A DNA stretch of 64,000 bases from Paenibacillus sp. OVF10 (GTDB lineage Bacteria > Bacillota > Bacilli > Paenibacillales > Paenibacillaceae), in contig CP094668.1 of NCBI GenBank assembly GCA_022836915.1, forward strand, positions 2,108,001 to 2,172,000. The letters run 5' to 3'. This document shows positions 30,680 through 40,708 of this stretch, in pieces (the stretch's first letter is position 1; the number at the start of each line of letters is the position of its first letter). Under the pieces are notes generated by a model. The model was given only the letters and a program-made list of their open reading frames with translations, searched no databases and was not told the DNA's origin. The position numbers and the translations under genes were made by a program.

Positions 30680-32062
30680 GGATCGCTATGGCGCAAGTTG
30701 CACTTCGCAAAGTATTCAGAGGAAACGGCTTAATGAGTGCCATATTTCAGACAAGTGGAACCAATCTGCTGGTCATGACACTGACGATGTTGTCTTCCAT
30801 TTTGACGTCACGCATGTTCGGGGTAGAGGGAAAGGGCGCATTCTCGGCCATTCTATTCTGGCCTGCGCTCTTAACCGGATTGGTCGGATTCGGACTACCA
30901 ACTTCTATCATTTATAACATCAAACAGAGCGCAACCGAGAAGAGTGCACAGTATGTTCGGTTAAGCTTTCTTTTCAAGTTCCGGTGTGCATCATCATTGG
31001 TATTGTGGCCTGGTTTGGATTACCTTTCTGGCTCTCCAGCTTTCCGCCGGAGGTCGTGCAGATATCCAGATGGTATACGATTGCTACTGTTCCTGTACTT
31101 ATTGTCATCAATCTCATATCAGCACTCTCGCAGAGTCGGGAGAAATTCGCTGTATATAATGGTATCCGGTTAATGATCCCCCTGTTTAATGTAGGCGGGC
31201 TTTTTGTGTTATGGGGCCTGGGCATGCTGAGCATTCAGCTCGCGGCTGCGATCTATTTTGTAACCAGCTTCTCCGTGGTGGCGTGGGCTATCTATGCCAA
31301 CCGTAATGAATTGAGACTGAGATGGTTCAAGGATCGGGTGGACCAGAGTTCGGCGAAAAAGCTTTTGGTTATGGCAGCAAGGTGTATGGTGTTGAATTGT
31401 TAGGAACGTTGTATACCCAGTTTGATAAAATCATTATTTTGGCTTTGCTCACCCCGCGTGACTTTGGACTGTATTCCGTCGTATTTGCGTTATCCCGAAT
31501 CTATAACGCAGTTCAGACGGCGATTAGCAATGTTGTTTTCCCAAAAGTGACCGGATTGCCCCAAGAGCAGATTATTCGAACAGTTGGCAGAGCCTTCCGC
31601 ATCTCGCTCATGGTCATGATGATCATTGTAATACCCACCATGTTTGTGGGGAACTACCTGATGGGTCTTCTGTTTGGCTCCGAATTTTTGGAGGCGAGCG
31701 TAGCATTTTATATTTTGGCTGTGGAATGCATTATTGGTGGTGGCTCCTGGATTCTGGCATCCGCGTTTAATGCACTTGGTCGGCCTGGACTTGTGATGAT
31801 CAGACAGCTCATTGCACTCTCGGTGACGGTGGCTTTGTTCTTTGTATTCACCCCGCTGTGGGGGCTCAACGGAATTGCGATTGCCTTATTGATCGGGTCC
31901 ATTGTGCGAATGGTGGTTACTGTGGCCGCGATGAAGATTGTATTTAAGGTGAAGTTTGCCGCCATGTTCTATGACAAGGAAGATATACCGTTTCTCTATG
32001 AACGGTTAAACAAAAAAAGAAGAAGAGTCACCCAAGGAGGAGATGGAGATGCTGGGCACTAA
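30676..32062 (+). CDS. Wzx-type polysaccharide flippase (MOP superfamily), frameshifted twice
   Basis: This multi-helix protein moves lipid-linked repeat units across the membrane. The N-terminal QTSGTNLLVMTLTMLSSILT and many later hydrophobic helices, such as GLNGIAIALLIGSIVRMVVT, fit the MOP family. Frame breaks lie at about 30981 (one C lost; correction gives FLFKFPVCIIIGIVAWFG) and at 31367-31368 (one G lost; correction gives KKLLGYGSKVYGVELLGT). The corrected length is 462 aa. The 3' end overlaps the next gene by 14 bases. Confidence 0.87.
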
Positions 32063-33076
32063 CAATATTCATCCAATGGAAGAGTTGAAGGGACATTTAC
32101 GTCAGATTTTGAAGGTCATTCCACCGCGTACCGAAATCTATTATTTGGATTACCCGGTGCATAGCAATGGTGGCGACTTGTTGATTATGAAAGGTACTGA
32201 GGCTTTCTTCCGGGACAATGATATTCAAGTACGTGCCAGATACAGCATTCTGGATTGCCCTTTGTCCCTCAAGGTTCCGGAAGGTATAACGATCGTGTTG
32301 CACGGGGAGGTAACTTTGGTGATCTGTACCCTGCCCATCAGAAATTGAGAGAACGAATGATTGCACAACATCCGAATCACCGGATTGTCATTCTGCCACA
32401 GACGATGTTTTACAAGAGTGATATTGAATTGAAGAAGACAGCCCAAGTATTCAATCGTCATAAGGATGTGCACTTTTTTGTCCGGGACACCTTATCTTAT
32501 GAGATAGCCAGTAAAGAATTTCAACAAACCAATGTGTACCTTTCTCCGGATATGGCGCATCAGTTGTGGCCTCTTAAGTCCAAGAGCAAGCCTAGTGCAG
32601 AGATGTTGTATTTCTTCCGTAAAGACATTGAGAAAACTCAGAATCAGGTGCATTACGAATCCGTCAGTGGACCCAAGGCCACGTTTAAAGACTGGGAGAC
32701 ATTGTACAACCGGGTAGACCGGAAGATCATTCGCATGATTACGTCCCGGTTAAAGTCAGGGAAAGGCAGCTCTTTTGCCCGCTGGTTGTGGTACAAATAC
32801 TCTGATCGGATGGTACATACGGCCATTAAGGAATTCAATCAATACCAGACCATCACGACATCCCGTCTGCATGGACATATTCTGGCCTGTCTCCTGGATC
32901 AACCGAACATCCTGCTGGATAATTCATACGGCAAGAACTCGAATTATTATGCAGCTTGGACCAAGAGCAATCCGGCAGGCAGACTGGAATCCAATCAGAC
33001 CAGCACATATAACAAGCCAACCGAGACCAGCAAGGGAGCGAGTACGGTTGTGCTGTCGGATGGTGCAGCGCTATGA
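32049..33076 (+). CDS. polysaccharide pyruvyl transferase family protein, frameshifted
   Basis: This is an EpsO-like enzyme that adds ketal-linked pyruvate from phosphoenolpyruvate to a sugar of the repeat unit, giving the polymer negative charge. Visible motifs are HSNGGDLLIMKG, GDLYPAHQKLRE, VILPQTMFY and TSRLHGHILACLL near the C-terminus (donor site). The frame breaks in G4 at 32304-32307. One more G restores the conserved HGGGNFGD and a 342-aa protein. The ATG at 32049 has AAGGAGG 8 bases upstream; the ATG at 32043 is too close. The stop overlaps the manC start (ATGA). Confidence 0.88.
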
Positions 33077-34455
33077 GAAGTATTCTGTTATCCGGCGGTT
33101 CTGGCAAGCGTCTCTGGCCGTTATCCAACGATTCCAGATCCAAGCAATTTCTTAAAGTACTCCATGGGCCTGAGGGGAATCCGGAATCCATGGTACAGCG
33201 GGTATGGCGACAGCTGAATCATGCCGGACTTGCATCAAAGGCGCTTATCGCAACCAGTTTGCCACAGGTCGAGATTCTGACTTCTCAGTTGGGAGACGAT
33301 GTCAGACTGGTCGTGGAGCCTGAGCGCAGAGATACGTTTCCAGCCATTGCACTCGCAGCTTCCTATCTGTATTCCGTAGAGAGTGTGAGTTTGAATGAGA
33401 CAATTGCAGTGTTGCCTGTAGATCCCTTTGTTGAAAAAGAATTCTTCGAAGTGCTGGCAACCTTGCCGGAGATGCTCGATAAGTCAGGTGCCGATCTGGC
33501 CTTAATGGGAGTTGTGCCGACCTATCCGTCAGAGAAGTACGGATACATCATTCCGCAATCCCTTTCTTCCAGTGAAAATAACAATGAATACGTGAATGTA
33601 GCGAAGTTCCAGGAGAAACCCTGCGAATCCGATGCGGTCCTTATGATGGAGCAGGCCGCATTATGGAATTGCGGGGTTTTTGCTTTTAAGCTGGGTTATT
33701 TGATCAATCTGCTGATTGAGATGGAACTGCCGATCCAGTATGACGAAATGCTGAAGCAATACGGAAGATTGAACAAGATCAGTTTTGATTACCAGGTTGT
33801 CGAGAAGGCAAATCAGATTATCGCTATTCCGTATAACGGCTTCTGGAAAGATCTAGGCACGTGGAACACACTCACGGAAGAGATGGGAAGCTCGGTTGTA
33901 GGAAAAGGGTGGATTACGGGAGATTCCCTGAATACCCACCTGGTCAATGAATTGAACATTCCGGTTGCCATATTGGGGTTGTCGGATGTGGTGGTCGCCG
34001 TGAGTCCGGATGGCATTCTGGTCAGTGACAAAGAAGCCAGCCCACGGATCAAGGAAATCTTGAAGAACGAGGATCAACGCCCCATGTATGAGGAGCGTAG
34101 GTGGGGTTGCTACCGGGTTCTGGATTACACAAGAAACGAAGCTGGCGGCGAGGTTCTCACCAAACGAATCTGCATCAGTGCCGGGAAAAACCTGAGTTAT
34201 CAATACCATTTGCTTCGCAATGAGGTATGGACGGTTGTATCGGGAACAGGGGAATTGATTCTGGATGGGCAGAGCCGAATGATCGGGCAAGGAGATACGG
34301 TGATCATTGACCGGAGTATGCTTCATTCCGTCAGAGCCGTTACGGAACTGGAGATCATTGAAGTACAGATCGGCAGCCAGCTGATTGAGGAAGATATCGT
34401 TAGAGTGTCTACCGAATGGCAGGACATTGTTCAGACATATGTGAAGCACGCGTAA
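33073..34455 (+). CDS. manC: mannose-1-phosphate guanylyltransferase, with C-terminal isomerase-type cupin
   Basis: This makes GDP-mannose from mannose-1-phosphate and GTP. The pyrophosphorylase domain (about residues 1-340) has LLSGGSGKRLWPLSNDSRSK, FQEKP, WNCGVFAF and WKDLGTW. The C-terminal domain (about 350-455) is a cupin of the type II phosphomannose isomerase class with SYQYHLLRNEVWTVVSGTG. Its QxHxHRxEHW-type zinc motif is only partly kept (YQYHLLRNEVW), so isomerase activity is uncertain. The 4-base overlap with the pyruvyltransferase gene indicates coupling. Confidence 0.9.
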   Translation: MRSILLSGGSGKRLWPLSNDSRSKQFLKVLHGPEGNPESMVQRVWRQLNHAGLASKALIATSLPQVEILTSQLGDDVRLVVEPERRDTFPAIALAASYLYSVESVSLNETIAVLPVDPFVEKEFFEVLATLPEMLDKSGADLALMGVVPTYPSEKYGYIIPQSLSSSENNNEYVNVAKFQEKPCESDAVLMMEQAALWNCGVFAFKLGYLINLLIEMELPIQYDEMLKQYGRLNKISFDYQVVEKANQIIAIPYNGFWKDLGTWNTLTEEMGSSVVGKGWITGDSLNTHLVNELNIPVAILGLSDVVVAVSPDGILVSDKEASPRIKEILKNEDQRPMYEERRWGCYRVLDYTRNEAGGEVLTKRICISAGKNLSYQYHLLRNEVWTVVSGTGELILDGQSRMIGQGDTVIIDRSMLHSVRAVTELEIIEVQIGSQLIEEDIVRVSTEWQDIVQTYVKHA

Positions 34456-34487
34456 CCAACACATTAGAACATGGGGGAGATTATGGA

Positions 34488-35819
34488 ATGAATATTACGG
34501 TGATTGGCACAGGGTATGTGGGTTTGGTATCGGGCGTATGTTTTTCGGAACTGGGAAATAACGTGATCTGTGTCGACAACAATGTGGAAAAAGTGAATAT
34601 GTTAACGGACGGTCATGTTCCGATCTATGAACCGGGTCTGAAGGATATCATGAATGCCAATATGAAAGCAGGAAGGCTGTCCTTCACCACCAACATTCAG
34701 GATGCTATCAGTCGTTCGGATATCATCATTATCGCGGTGGGTACGCCATCCCTGCCTAATGGCGAAGCAAATCTGAGTTTTATTGAGCTTGTCGCGCGAG
34801 AAATAGGTTCTTATATGGATAATTATAAAATAATAATGACTAAAAGCACTGTTCCTGTCGGAACCAACGATCGTATTCAGGAATGGATCAGCAGTTTGAC
34901 GAATCATCCATTCGACATGGCATCGGTACCGGAGTTCCTGCGAGAAGGTACCGCTGTACAGGATACGCTCTATCCTGACCGGATAGTCATTGGGACACAT
35001 AGTGAGCGGGCAGTCGCCACGTTGAAAGAGTTGCATCAGCCATTAACCGATCAGATTATTGTTACGGATATTCGCTCGGCCGAAATGATTAAATATGCAT
35101 CTAACGCTTTCCTGGCAACCAAGATCTCCTTTATCAACGAAATCTCTAACATCTGTGAAAAAGTAGGAGCAGATGTCAGCCGCGTTGCCGAAGGCATGGG
35201 CTATGACAGACGAATCGGTGCCTCCTTTCTCAAGGCAGGCATTGGTTACGGAGGTTCCTGTTTCCCTAAGGATACACAGGCTCTGATTCAAATTGCAGGT
35301 AATGTGGATTATGACTTCAAACTGCTGAAGTCCGTGGTGGAAGTGAACAAAGATCAACGCTTCAACGTCATTCGTAAACTGGAAGATGCACTAGGCTCAC
35401 TCGAAGGGAAGGAGATTGCCATCTGGGGGCTCGCTTTCAAACCGGATACCGATGATGTTCGTGATGCTCCGGCGATTGAGATCATTCAACGTTTGCTTGA
35501 GCAGGGAGCAGTGATTCGGGCATATGACCCCATCGCTACCGAGAACTTCCGCAAAGAGGTGGATTCCCCATCCATTACATGGGAAGAGCGTGCCATGAAA
35601 GCGGCGGAAGGTGCTGATGCACTCTGTGTTCTGACGGAATGGAAAGAGTTCATGGAGGTTAATCTGACTGATTTGGCAGCGCATATGAATCAACCCATCC
35701 TGATTGATGGAAGAAACATCTACGGAGAAGATCAGATTAAAGATACGTCCTTCCAATACTACTCCGTTGGTCGTCCAGGTCTAACCAATATTGATGGAAG
35801 AAAAACGGCAGTCATCTGA
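34488..35819 (+). CDS. UDP-glucose/GDP-mannose 6-dehydrogenase
   Basis: This is an NAD-dependent dehydrogenase, most likely turning UDP-glucose (made by GalU) into UDP-glucuronate. Visible motifs are MNITVIGTGYVGLVSGVCFS, MTKSTVPVGT, SVPEFLREGTA, the catalytic Cys in GGSCFPKDT and IAIWGLAFKPDTDDVRDAP. The ATG at 34488 has TGGGGGAG at 34472-34479; the longer open frame from 34416 runs into manC. Length 443 aa is normal. A GDP-mannose dehydrogenase role cannot be fully excluded. Confidence 0.92.
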   Translation: MNITVIGTGYVGLVSGVCFSELGNNVICVDNNVEKVNMLTDGHVPIYEPGLKDIMNANMKAGRLSFTTNIQDAISRSDIIIIAVGTPSLPNGEANLSFIELVAREIGSYMDNYKIIMTKSTVPVGTNDRIQEWISSLTNHPFDMASVPEFLREGTAVQDTLYPDRIVIGTHSERAVATLKELHQPLTDQIIVTDIRSAEMIKYASNAFLATKISFINEISNICEKVGADVSRVAEGMGYDRRIGASFLKAGIGYGGSCFPKDTQALIQIAGNVDYDFKLLKSVVEVNKDQRFNVIRKLEDALGSLEGKEIAIWGLAFKPDTDDVRDAPAIEIIQRLLEQGAVIRAYDPIATENFRKEVDSPSITWEERAMKAAEGADALCVLTEWKEFMEVNLTDLAAHMNQPILIDGRNIYGEDQIKDTSFQYYSVGRPGLTNIDGRKTAVI

Positions 35820-35832
35820 CGGAGGCCATAAC

Positions 35833-36749
35833 ATGAGACGCGGGATCAAAATAACATTAGGTGCCATTTCCCTTGTTGCAGTTGTCATGATTGGATATTC
35901 TGTGTATCTGTATTCGCATGTTAAATCAGCGGCGGATCAAATGTATGAACCCCGGGAACCCATCAAGCAGGTATCTATTGTAGACCAGCGGGGTGGGGAG
36001 ATTTCCCTGTGGACATGGAGAATGAAGAACCTTTTAATGCTTTGATTCTGGGTGTGGATGAACGTTCCAATGATCGGGGCGCTCCGACACCATGATTGTA
36101 TTAAGTGTTAATCCTGCAAAAAAATCCGTACTTATGTTTAACATCCCCGAGATACCAGAACGAATATTGTTGGTCACGGCACGGAGGATAAGATCAACCA
36201 TGCCTATGCTTTTGGGGGCGTTAACATGTCTGTGCAAACGGTGGAACAATTGCTTGACGTTCCCATACATTACTACATGAAAGTGAATATGGAGGGCTTT
36301 GCACAAGTCATCGACATGGTTGGTGGAGTGAATGTGAATAACCCGTTTGCATTTGACTATGAGGGTTACCGGTTCGAGCAAGGGAATATTCATCTGGATG
36401 GTGAAGCTGCTTTGGGATTTTCGCGGATGCGTTATGATGATCCGAAGGAGATCTCGGGCGGAATGACCGTCAGCGGGAGATCATCAAACAAGTGCTGAAG
36501 AATACGGTCCAGGTATCCAACGTGTTGCAACTGGAGACGTTGCTGGACGAAGTCAGTGCTCACGTCAGAACCGACGTTACCTTTGATGAGATGAAGCAGA
36601 TGTTCTCCAATTATCGTTCGGTACTGGATCATATTGAATCCGTTGAGATTAAAGGCACGGGCAAGAAAATAGACGGAGTGTATTATTATATCGTGGAACA
36701 GTCGGAACGAGACAGGATACATCAGATGATTGAAGAACATTCAAAATGA
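35833..36749 (+). CDS. LytR-CpsA-Psr (LCP) family protein, four frameshifts
   Basis: LCP proteins transfer lipid-linked glycopolymers to peptidoglycan outside the membrane. An N-terminal signal anchor spans about residues 6-28 (ITLGAISLVAVVMIGYSVYL), followed by the LCP domain. Four single-base losses break it: near 36005-36010, at 36080 (gives DRGRSDTMIV), in C4 at 36145-36148 (gives FNIPRDTRTNIVG, the hallmark phosphate-binding loop) and at 36462-36463 (gives GGNDRQREIIKQ, the second hallmark Arg motif). The corrected length is 306 aa. Such perfect recovery of conserved motifs argues for sequence error rather than gene decay. Confidence 0.85.
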
Positions 36750-36770
36750 TCGGATAGGGCGGTGAACCAG

Positions 36771-38928
36771 ATGCGTATCTCCAGGCTAATGAAATTGTCC
36801 CTGATTGTGCTCCTAATGTATATGCTCATGATACCGGCAAGTACAAATTATGTTCAATCAGCTCAAAACTATCAATGGAAGAATATACCTATTGGTGGTG
36901 GGGGTACGTTACGGGGGTGGTCATTCATCCGACTGAGCCTGATCTGGTTTACGCTCGAACTGACGTTGGAGGAGCTTACCGCCTGGATGTAACCTCAGGA
37001 GATTGGGTTCCACTACTGGATCATTTTGGAGATGAGGACAGCAATCTGTACGGCGTGGATGGAATTGCGCTGGATCAGCAAAACCCCAATGTCGTGTATA
37101 TCGCTGCTGGGAAGTACGGTAACGTGGGGCCGAGTGATATTCTGAAATCCACAGATCGGGGAGAAACCTGGATTCGAACCGGACTTAATCTTCGGAATGA
37201 ATCGAATGGAAATATCCATCGAGCCATGGGAGAGAGCATCGCGGTTAATCCCACGAACTCCAATTACCTGCACGTGGGTACACGATATGATGGATTGTAC
37301 ACTTCCAGTGATGGTGCGGCCACGTGGAGTAAGGTATGGGATGTACCTAGTGGGCTGTCCGGTGAGGGAATTCGAAGTGTAGCTTATGGATTGAATCCCG
37401 TGACGAAGCAAGGTCAAGTTGTGTATGCGGGGGTTCGCGGCATTGGTGTGTATAGCAAAGCACCAAGAAGCAATGGGCAGACCACTTGGCAACTTACCGG
37501 GAGAAGTCCCGAATATCCTGCACGTATGACTGTGGCGAAGAACGGGACGTTGTATGTGACAACGGATAATCAAGGCGTTTACAAGTTCAATGGTGTGCAG
37601 TGGACGAATATAACACCCAGCTCCAGTTACTCATCTTATTATGGAATCACGATTGATCCCAATAATGATAATCACATCCTGGCAGCCGTTCGAACAGGCG
37701 GAGATAATCTGCCACTGTATCGTTCCGTTAATGGCGGACAGAGTTGGACAACAGTGAGCAAAACGTTGGTATCCAAACCGTCATGGTGGACACCCAACAT
37801 GTTTTTCTCAGCGACATCCAGTATCAAGTTTGATCCGCATAACCCGGGCACCGTATATGCTACAGACTGGTTTGGCGTGTACAAGACGGAAAATATCAAT
37901 GGTACCAATGGATTGACTGGCAGTACTGCGAGTACTTGGGAAGCTATTACCGATGGTCATGAAGAAGTCGTCGCACTCACGGCATCCACACCACCTCAGG
38001 GTGTTTCATTCTTTAGTGGTTTAACGGATCAAGTCGGATTTAGACATGAAAATGTAACCGATGTTCCTTTTAATAAAATCCCGCTCTCAGGTATGCGAGA
38101 AATTGTGAGTATTGACTATCATGAGGCAAATCCGAATTACATGATATTTCTGGGAAGCAGTGACTGGTATGGTACGACCACACGCTTATTTGTCTCTTCC
38201 AATAACGGAGTTACAGTAACCCCGGTAAACGTTCCGGCAGGCTCTACACTGGGGAGGGTGGCCTATTCAGCCATTAATCCAAATGTAATTGTTTATTACC
38301 CCCAGACCGGTAATCCGGTCAGAAGCACGAATCGTGGCGCAACATGGCAAAATATGAATGGTGCCCCATTTCAGGCCATTGGGGGAATATGGTCTTTGCC
38401 TATAATCATCCATTGGCTGCGGATCGCATCAATGGATATAAATTTTATATGTATGCTGCTGGTTATCTGTATCGGTCTACGGATGCAGGAGCCAACTGGT
38501 CCAAAGCGAATGCGGTTCGCCTTCCTATTAATACGGATATCAATACAAGCTTCATTAAAGTCGAGGCTGCACCTGGCGTGGCGAATAATGTATGGGTGAG
38601 TCTGGGAACCGATGGATTATATGCATCAACGAACTCGGGAAATACATTTTCCAAGATCCAGGGTGTGCAGAATTCCAAATTATTTGCCTTTGGTAAAGCG
38701 AAGCCAGGTAATTTAGTTCCAGCTGTCTATGTATATGGCACCGTAAATAACGTGAATGGATTCTTCCGTTCCGATGATATGGGGGCAATCTGGAACAATA
38801 TAGGTCCTTTAGGTACTGGAATCGGGCTGGGCAATGAACCGCAAATTATGGCAGCAGACCGTCAAATCTATGGTCAGGTATATGTAGGTACAAATGGCAG
38901 AGGCATGTATGTTGGATCAATAGAATAA
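36771..38928 (+). CDS. secreted GH74-like beta-propeller glycosidase, two frameshifts
   Basis: This is a secreted protein with a signal peptide (about residues 1-32) and a GH74-type double-propeller fold. It has QWKNIPIGGGG, YARTDVGGAYR (general-base Asp about 65), many Asp-box/BNR turns (STDRGETW, SSDGAATW, SVNGGQSW, STNRGATW) and GLTDQVGFRHEN, matching the second catalytic Asp segment of GH74 enzymes. One G lost from G5 at 36900-36904 and one A lost near 38386 break the frame; the corrected length is 719 aa. GH74 enzymes cut xyloglucan or xanthan-type backbones. Its place inside the EPS operon suggests action on the polymer made here. That role is inferred. Confidence 0.8.
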
Positions 38929-38938
38929 CGAGTGAGAT

Positions 38939-39523
38939 ATGAAAGTGGTGAAGATTAAAATGATGGAGGAGGGCTCCGGGCGCACGAGACAAAAGCATGT
39001 ACGAAGAACGTACGGATTTCTCATTGCTCTGCTGTTGATTGTGATCTGGGTTCTGGTCATCTGGTCCATGTCCACGCAATCCTCTCAACAGCAAGACATT
39101 CAGCCGTGGCTTCATAAATGGTCTCAAAAATTGCACATCGGTTTTACACTTCCTGATGTGCAATTCACTTACGGGGAGTATGAGTATTCGCTGAAGCAGC
39201 GGCCGTATGATTTTGCAGAGTTCGTCTTTCGCAAGAGTGCACACTTATTTGTATACGCTGTGCTCGCCATGCTTGTGTATGGCGGGCTGCGGTACAGAAG
39301 AACATCCCTTATGACCAGTATCGTTTCTGCTCTGGCTGTGGTGTTTGTTATAGCCTCCATTGATGAGTATATTCAGCAGTTCAGCCCGGACCGGACAAGC
39401 TCGATACGTGATGTTGGAGTAGACTTGCTCGGCGGCTGCTGTGGGATTGCCATATATGCAAGACTTCAGTCCATTATCCGAAGGATTAGAAAGGGAAAGC
39501 GTACTTCCATTCACAGTGAGTGA
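38939..39523 (+). CDS. VanZ-like family membrane protein
   Basis: This small membrane protein (194 aa or less) has about four helices and the VanZ-like signatures FRKSAHLFVYAVLAMLVYGG, DEYIQQFSPDRTSSIRDVGV and DLLGG. VanZ proteins are linked to teicoplanin resistance and often sit in polysaccharide loci; their biochemical role is unclear. The start at 38939 has only a weak ribosome site. The ATG at 38960, after GTGGTGAAG, is an alternative. Confidence 0.82.
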   Translation: MKVVKIKMMEEGSGRTRQKHVRRTYGFLIALLLIVIWVLVIWSMSTQSSQQQDIQPWLHKWSQKLHIGFTLPDVQFTYGEYEYSLKQRPYDFAEFVFRKSAHLFVYAVLAMLVYGGLRYRRTSLMTSIVSALAVVFVIASIDEYIQQFSPDRTSSIRDVGVDLLGGCCGIAIYARLQSIIRRIRKGKRTSIHSE

Positions 39524-39607
39524 TTTCCCAGGAAATTAGATGTATCGTTCAACTTCTACTTGTCTGCCATCCATCATAAGTATGGAGTAGGACAAGGAGG
39601 ACTGGAC

Positions 39608-40129
39608 ATGCTGCGAAGAAGGAACCGGAATGCTTTGCTCAAAAAGATCGGCTTCATCGCGATCATTGTTTTATTGCTGTGGTTGATTGCCAGAACCATT
39701 CCGTATTTGTTTCAGGCAGATACATCGGATGAAGCTGCTGCTGTTGCCGAAGAGTTTTACAAATATGAGCAGACGGGTGACTTCGGCAGTTCATGGGAAC
39801 TCTTTCATCCCCTGATGAAAGAGCGGTTTCCCAAGAGTGCTTACGTACAGAACAGAGCACATATATTTATGCAGCACTTTGGCGTGGAAACGTTTGAGTT
39901 GGAGATGGAAAAGCCGGAGCGCGAGTTCGATGTAACCGTGATCGATGGGGTTAAACCATTTTCTGAAGCCTACAGAATTCGGGTCACCCAGAAGTACTCA
40001 GGTACCTTTGGCCAATTCGATATTGTGCAGACCTGTTATCTGGTAGAGGATGGCGATGAGTGGACCTTACTCTGGTATTATCCAAATCAGAAAAATGAGG
40101 ATACCTCGCAGGTCGAGAATAGTGATTGA
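39608..40129 (+). CDS. hypothetical membrane-anchored protein
   Basis: I do not recognise a named family. The ATG at 39608, with AAGGAGG at 39594-39600, gives 173 aa: a basic N-terminus (LRRRNRNALLKK), one membrane helix (about residues 14-34) and an extracytoplasmic domain of mixed alpha/beta character. The latter runs from EEFYKYEQTGDFGSSWELFH to a YLVEDGDEWTLLWYYPN end, which resembles NTF2-like or lumazine-binding-like folds. It is the last gene before a strong terminator, so it may close the EPS transcript. Confidence 0.7.
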   Translation: MLRRRNRNALLKKIGFIAIIVLLLWLIARTIPYLFQADTSDEAAAVAEEFYKYEQTGDFGSSWELFHPLMKERFPKSAYVQNRAHIFMQHFGVETFELEMEKPEREFDVTVIDGVKPFSEAYRIRVTQKYSGTFGQFDIVQTCYLVEDGDEWTLLWYYPNQKNEDTSQVENSD

Positions 40130-40232
40130 TCAGGCATCACATCGTGGGCATCGTTGTGAAAGAGACTGGAACTCCGATATGATGATATTAACCCATACAT
40201 TGAACCGAATTGTATCATTTACCTAACATCAG

Positions 40233-40276
40233 GCTCCAAAAATGCGAGACTTTTGTCGCATTTTTGGAGCTTTTTT
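40233..40276 (+). terminator. strong intrinsic terminator closing the EPS region
   Basis: A perfect 15-bp stem (40233-40247 with 40256-40270, core GCTCCAAAAATGCGA) is followed by six T. It lies about 105 bases after the last gene. Confidence 0.92.
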
Positions 40277-40307
40277 GTGTTTTGCTTGTTTTTATGGCTG
40301 TAAAGCC

Positions 40308-40360
40308 TTGACATTAGTCCCGGTGTCAAGTAAATTACGAGATAGATACAAAATGTATCA
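40308..40360 (+). promoter_or_regulatory. promoter with GATAC-N5-GTATC operator
   Basis: TTGACA (40308-40313), a 17-base spacer and TAAATT (40331-40336) have the same two hexamers and spacing as the promoter at 19558-19586. A perfect dyad GATAC-AAAAT-GTATC lies at 40345-40359, just downstream of the -10 box. It includes the 13-base string ACAAAATGTATCA found at 19601-19613. The spacer also contains an inverted TGACA/TGTCA pair. Confidence 0.65.
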
Positions 40361-40424
40361 ATTTTCAGCGTCTAACGACAAATAACAAGGACTTCTAAGC
40401 TCCTTGTGAGGGGAAGGAATATCA

Positions 40425-40676
40425 TTGATCGAAACGGGCCGCTTTTACTGTGTCAGTTGTGGGATGATTGTGTCGGTCGCTAGAAGCTCTGTCGAAATGA
40501 AGGAAGAGGGCAATGGAGGCAATCACGTATTTCGCACCGGATTCTACCGGAGTGAAATGCCGCTTGGATGCTGTGAAGCGTGTGTAGTTGAAGCGAAACG
40601 TCAGGGGAAATCCCAGTTTGCGGGACAATATACTAAAGATTATGATACACTATGTTCATATGAGAAACGGGCATGA
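40425..40676 (+). CDS. small Cys-rich hypothetical protein
   Basis: I do not recognise this 83-aa protein. It starts from a TTG at 40425 with GAAGGAA at 40413-40419 upstream. It contains a CVSC pair at residues 9-12 and a CCEAC cluster around residue 49, plus one later Cys. The spacing suggests a small zinc-ribbon or metal-binding fold. It has no membrane segment. Its promoter shares the operator of the EPS locus, so it may belong to the same regulon. Confidence 0.6.
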   Translation: MIETGRFYCVSCGMIVSVARSSVEMKEEGNGGNHVFRTGFYRSEMPLGCCEACVVEAKRQGKSQFAGQYTKDYDTLCSYEKRA

Positions 40677-40708
40677 GTTATGTGCTCGTCCATGAAGGAG
40701 GGGATTGA

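Noticed and set aside
36013-36463. Programmed frameshifting in the LCP gene
   Set aside because: Four breaks in one gene, no slippery heptamer or pseudoknot context, and each is repaired by one base restoring conserved motifs; sequence error is simpler.
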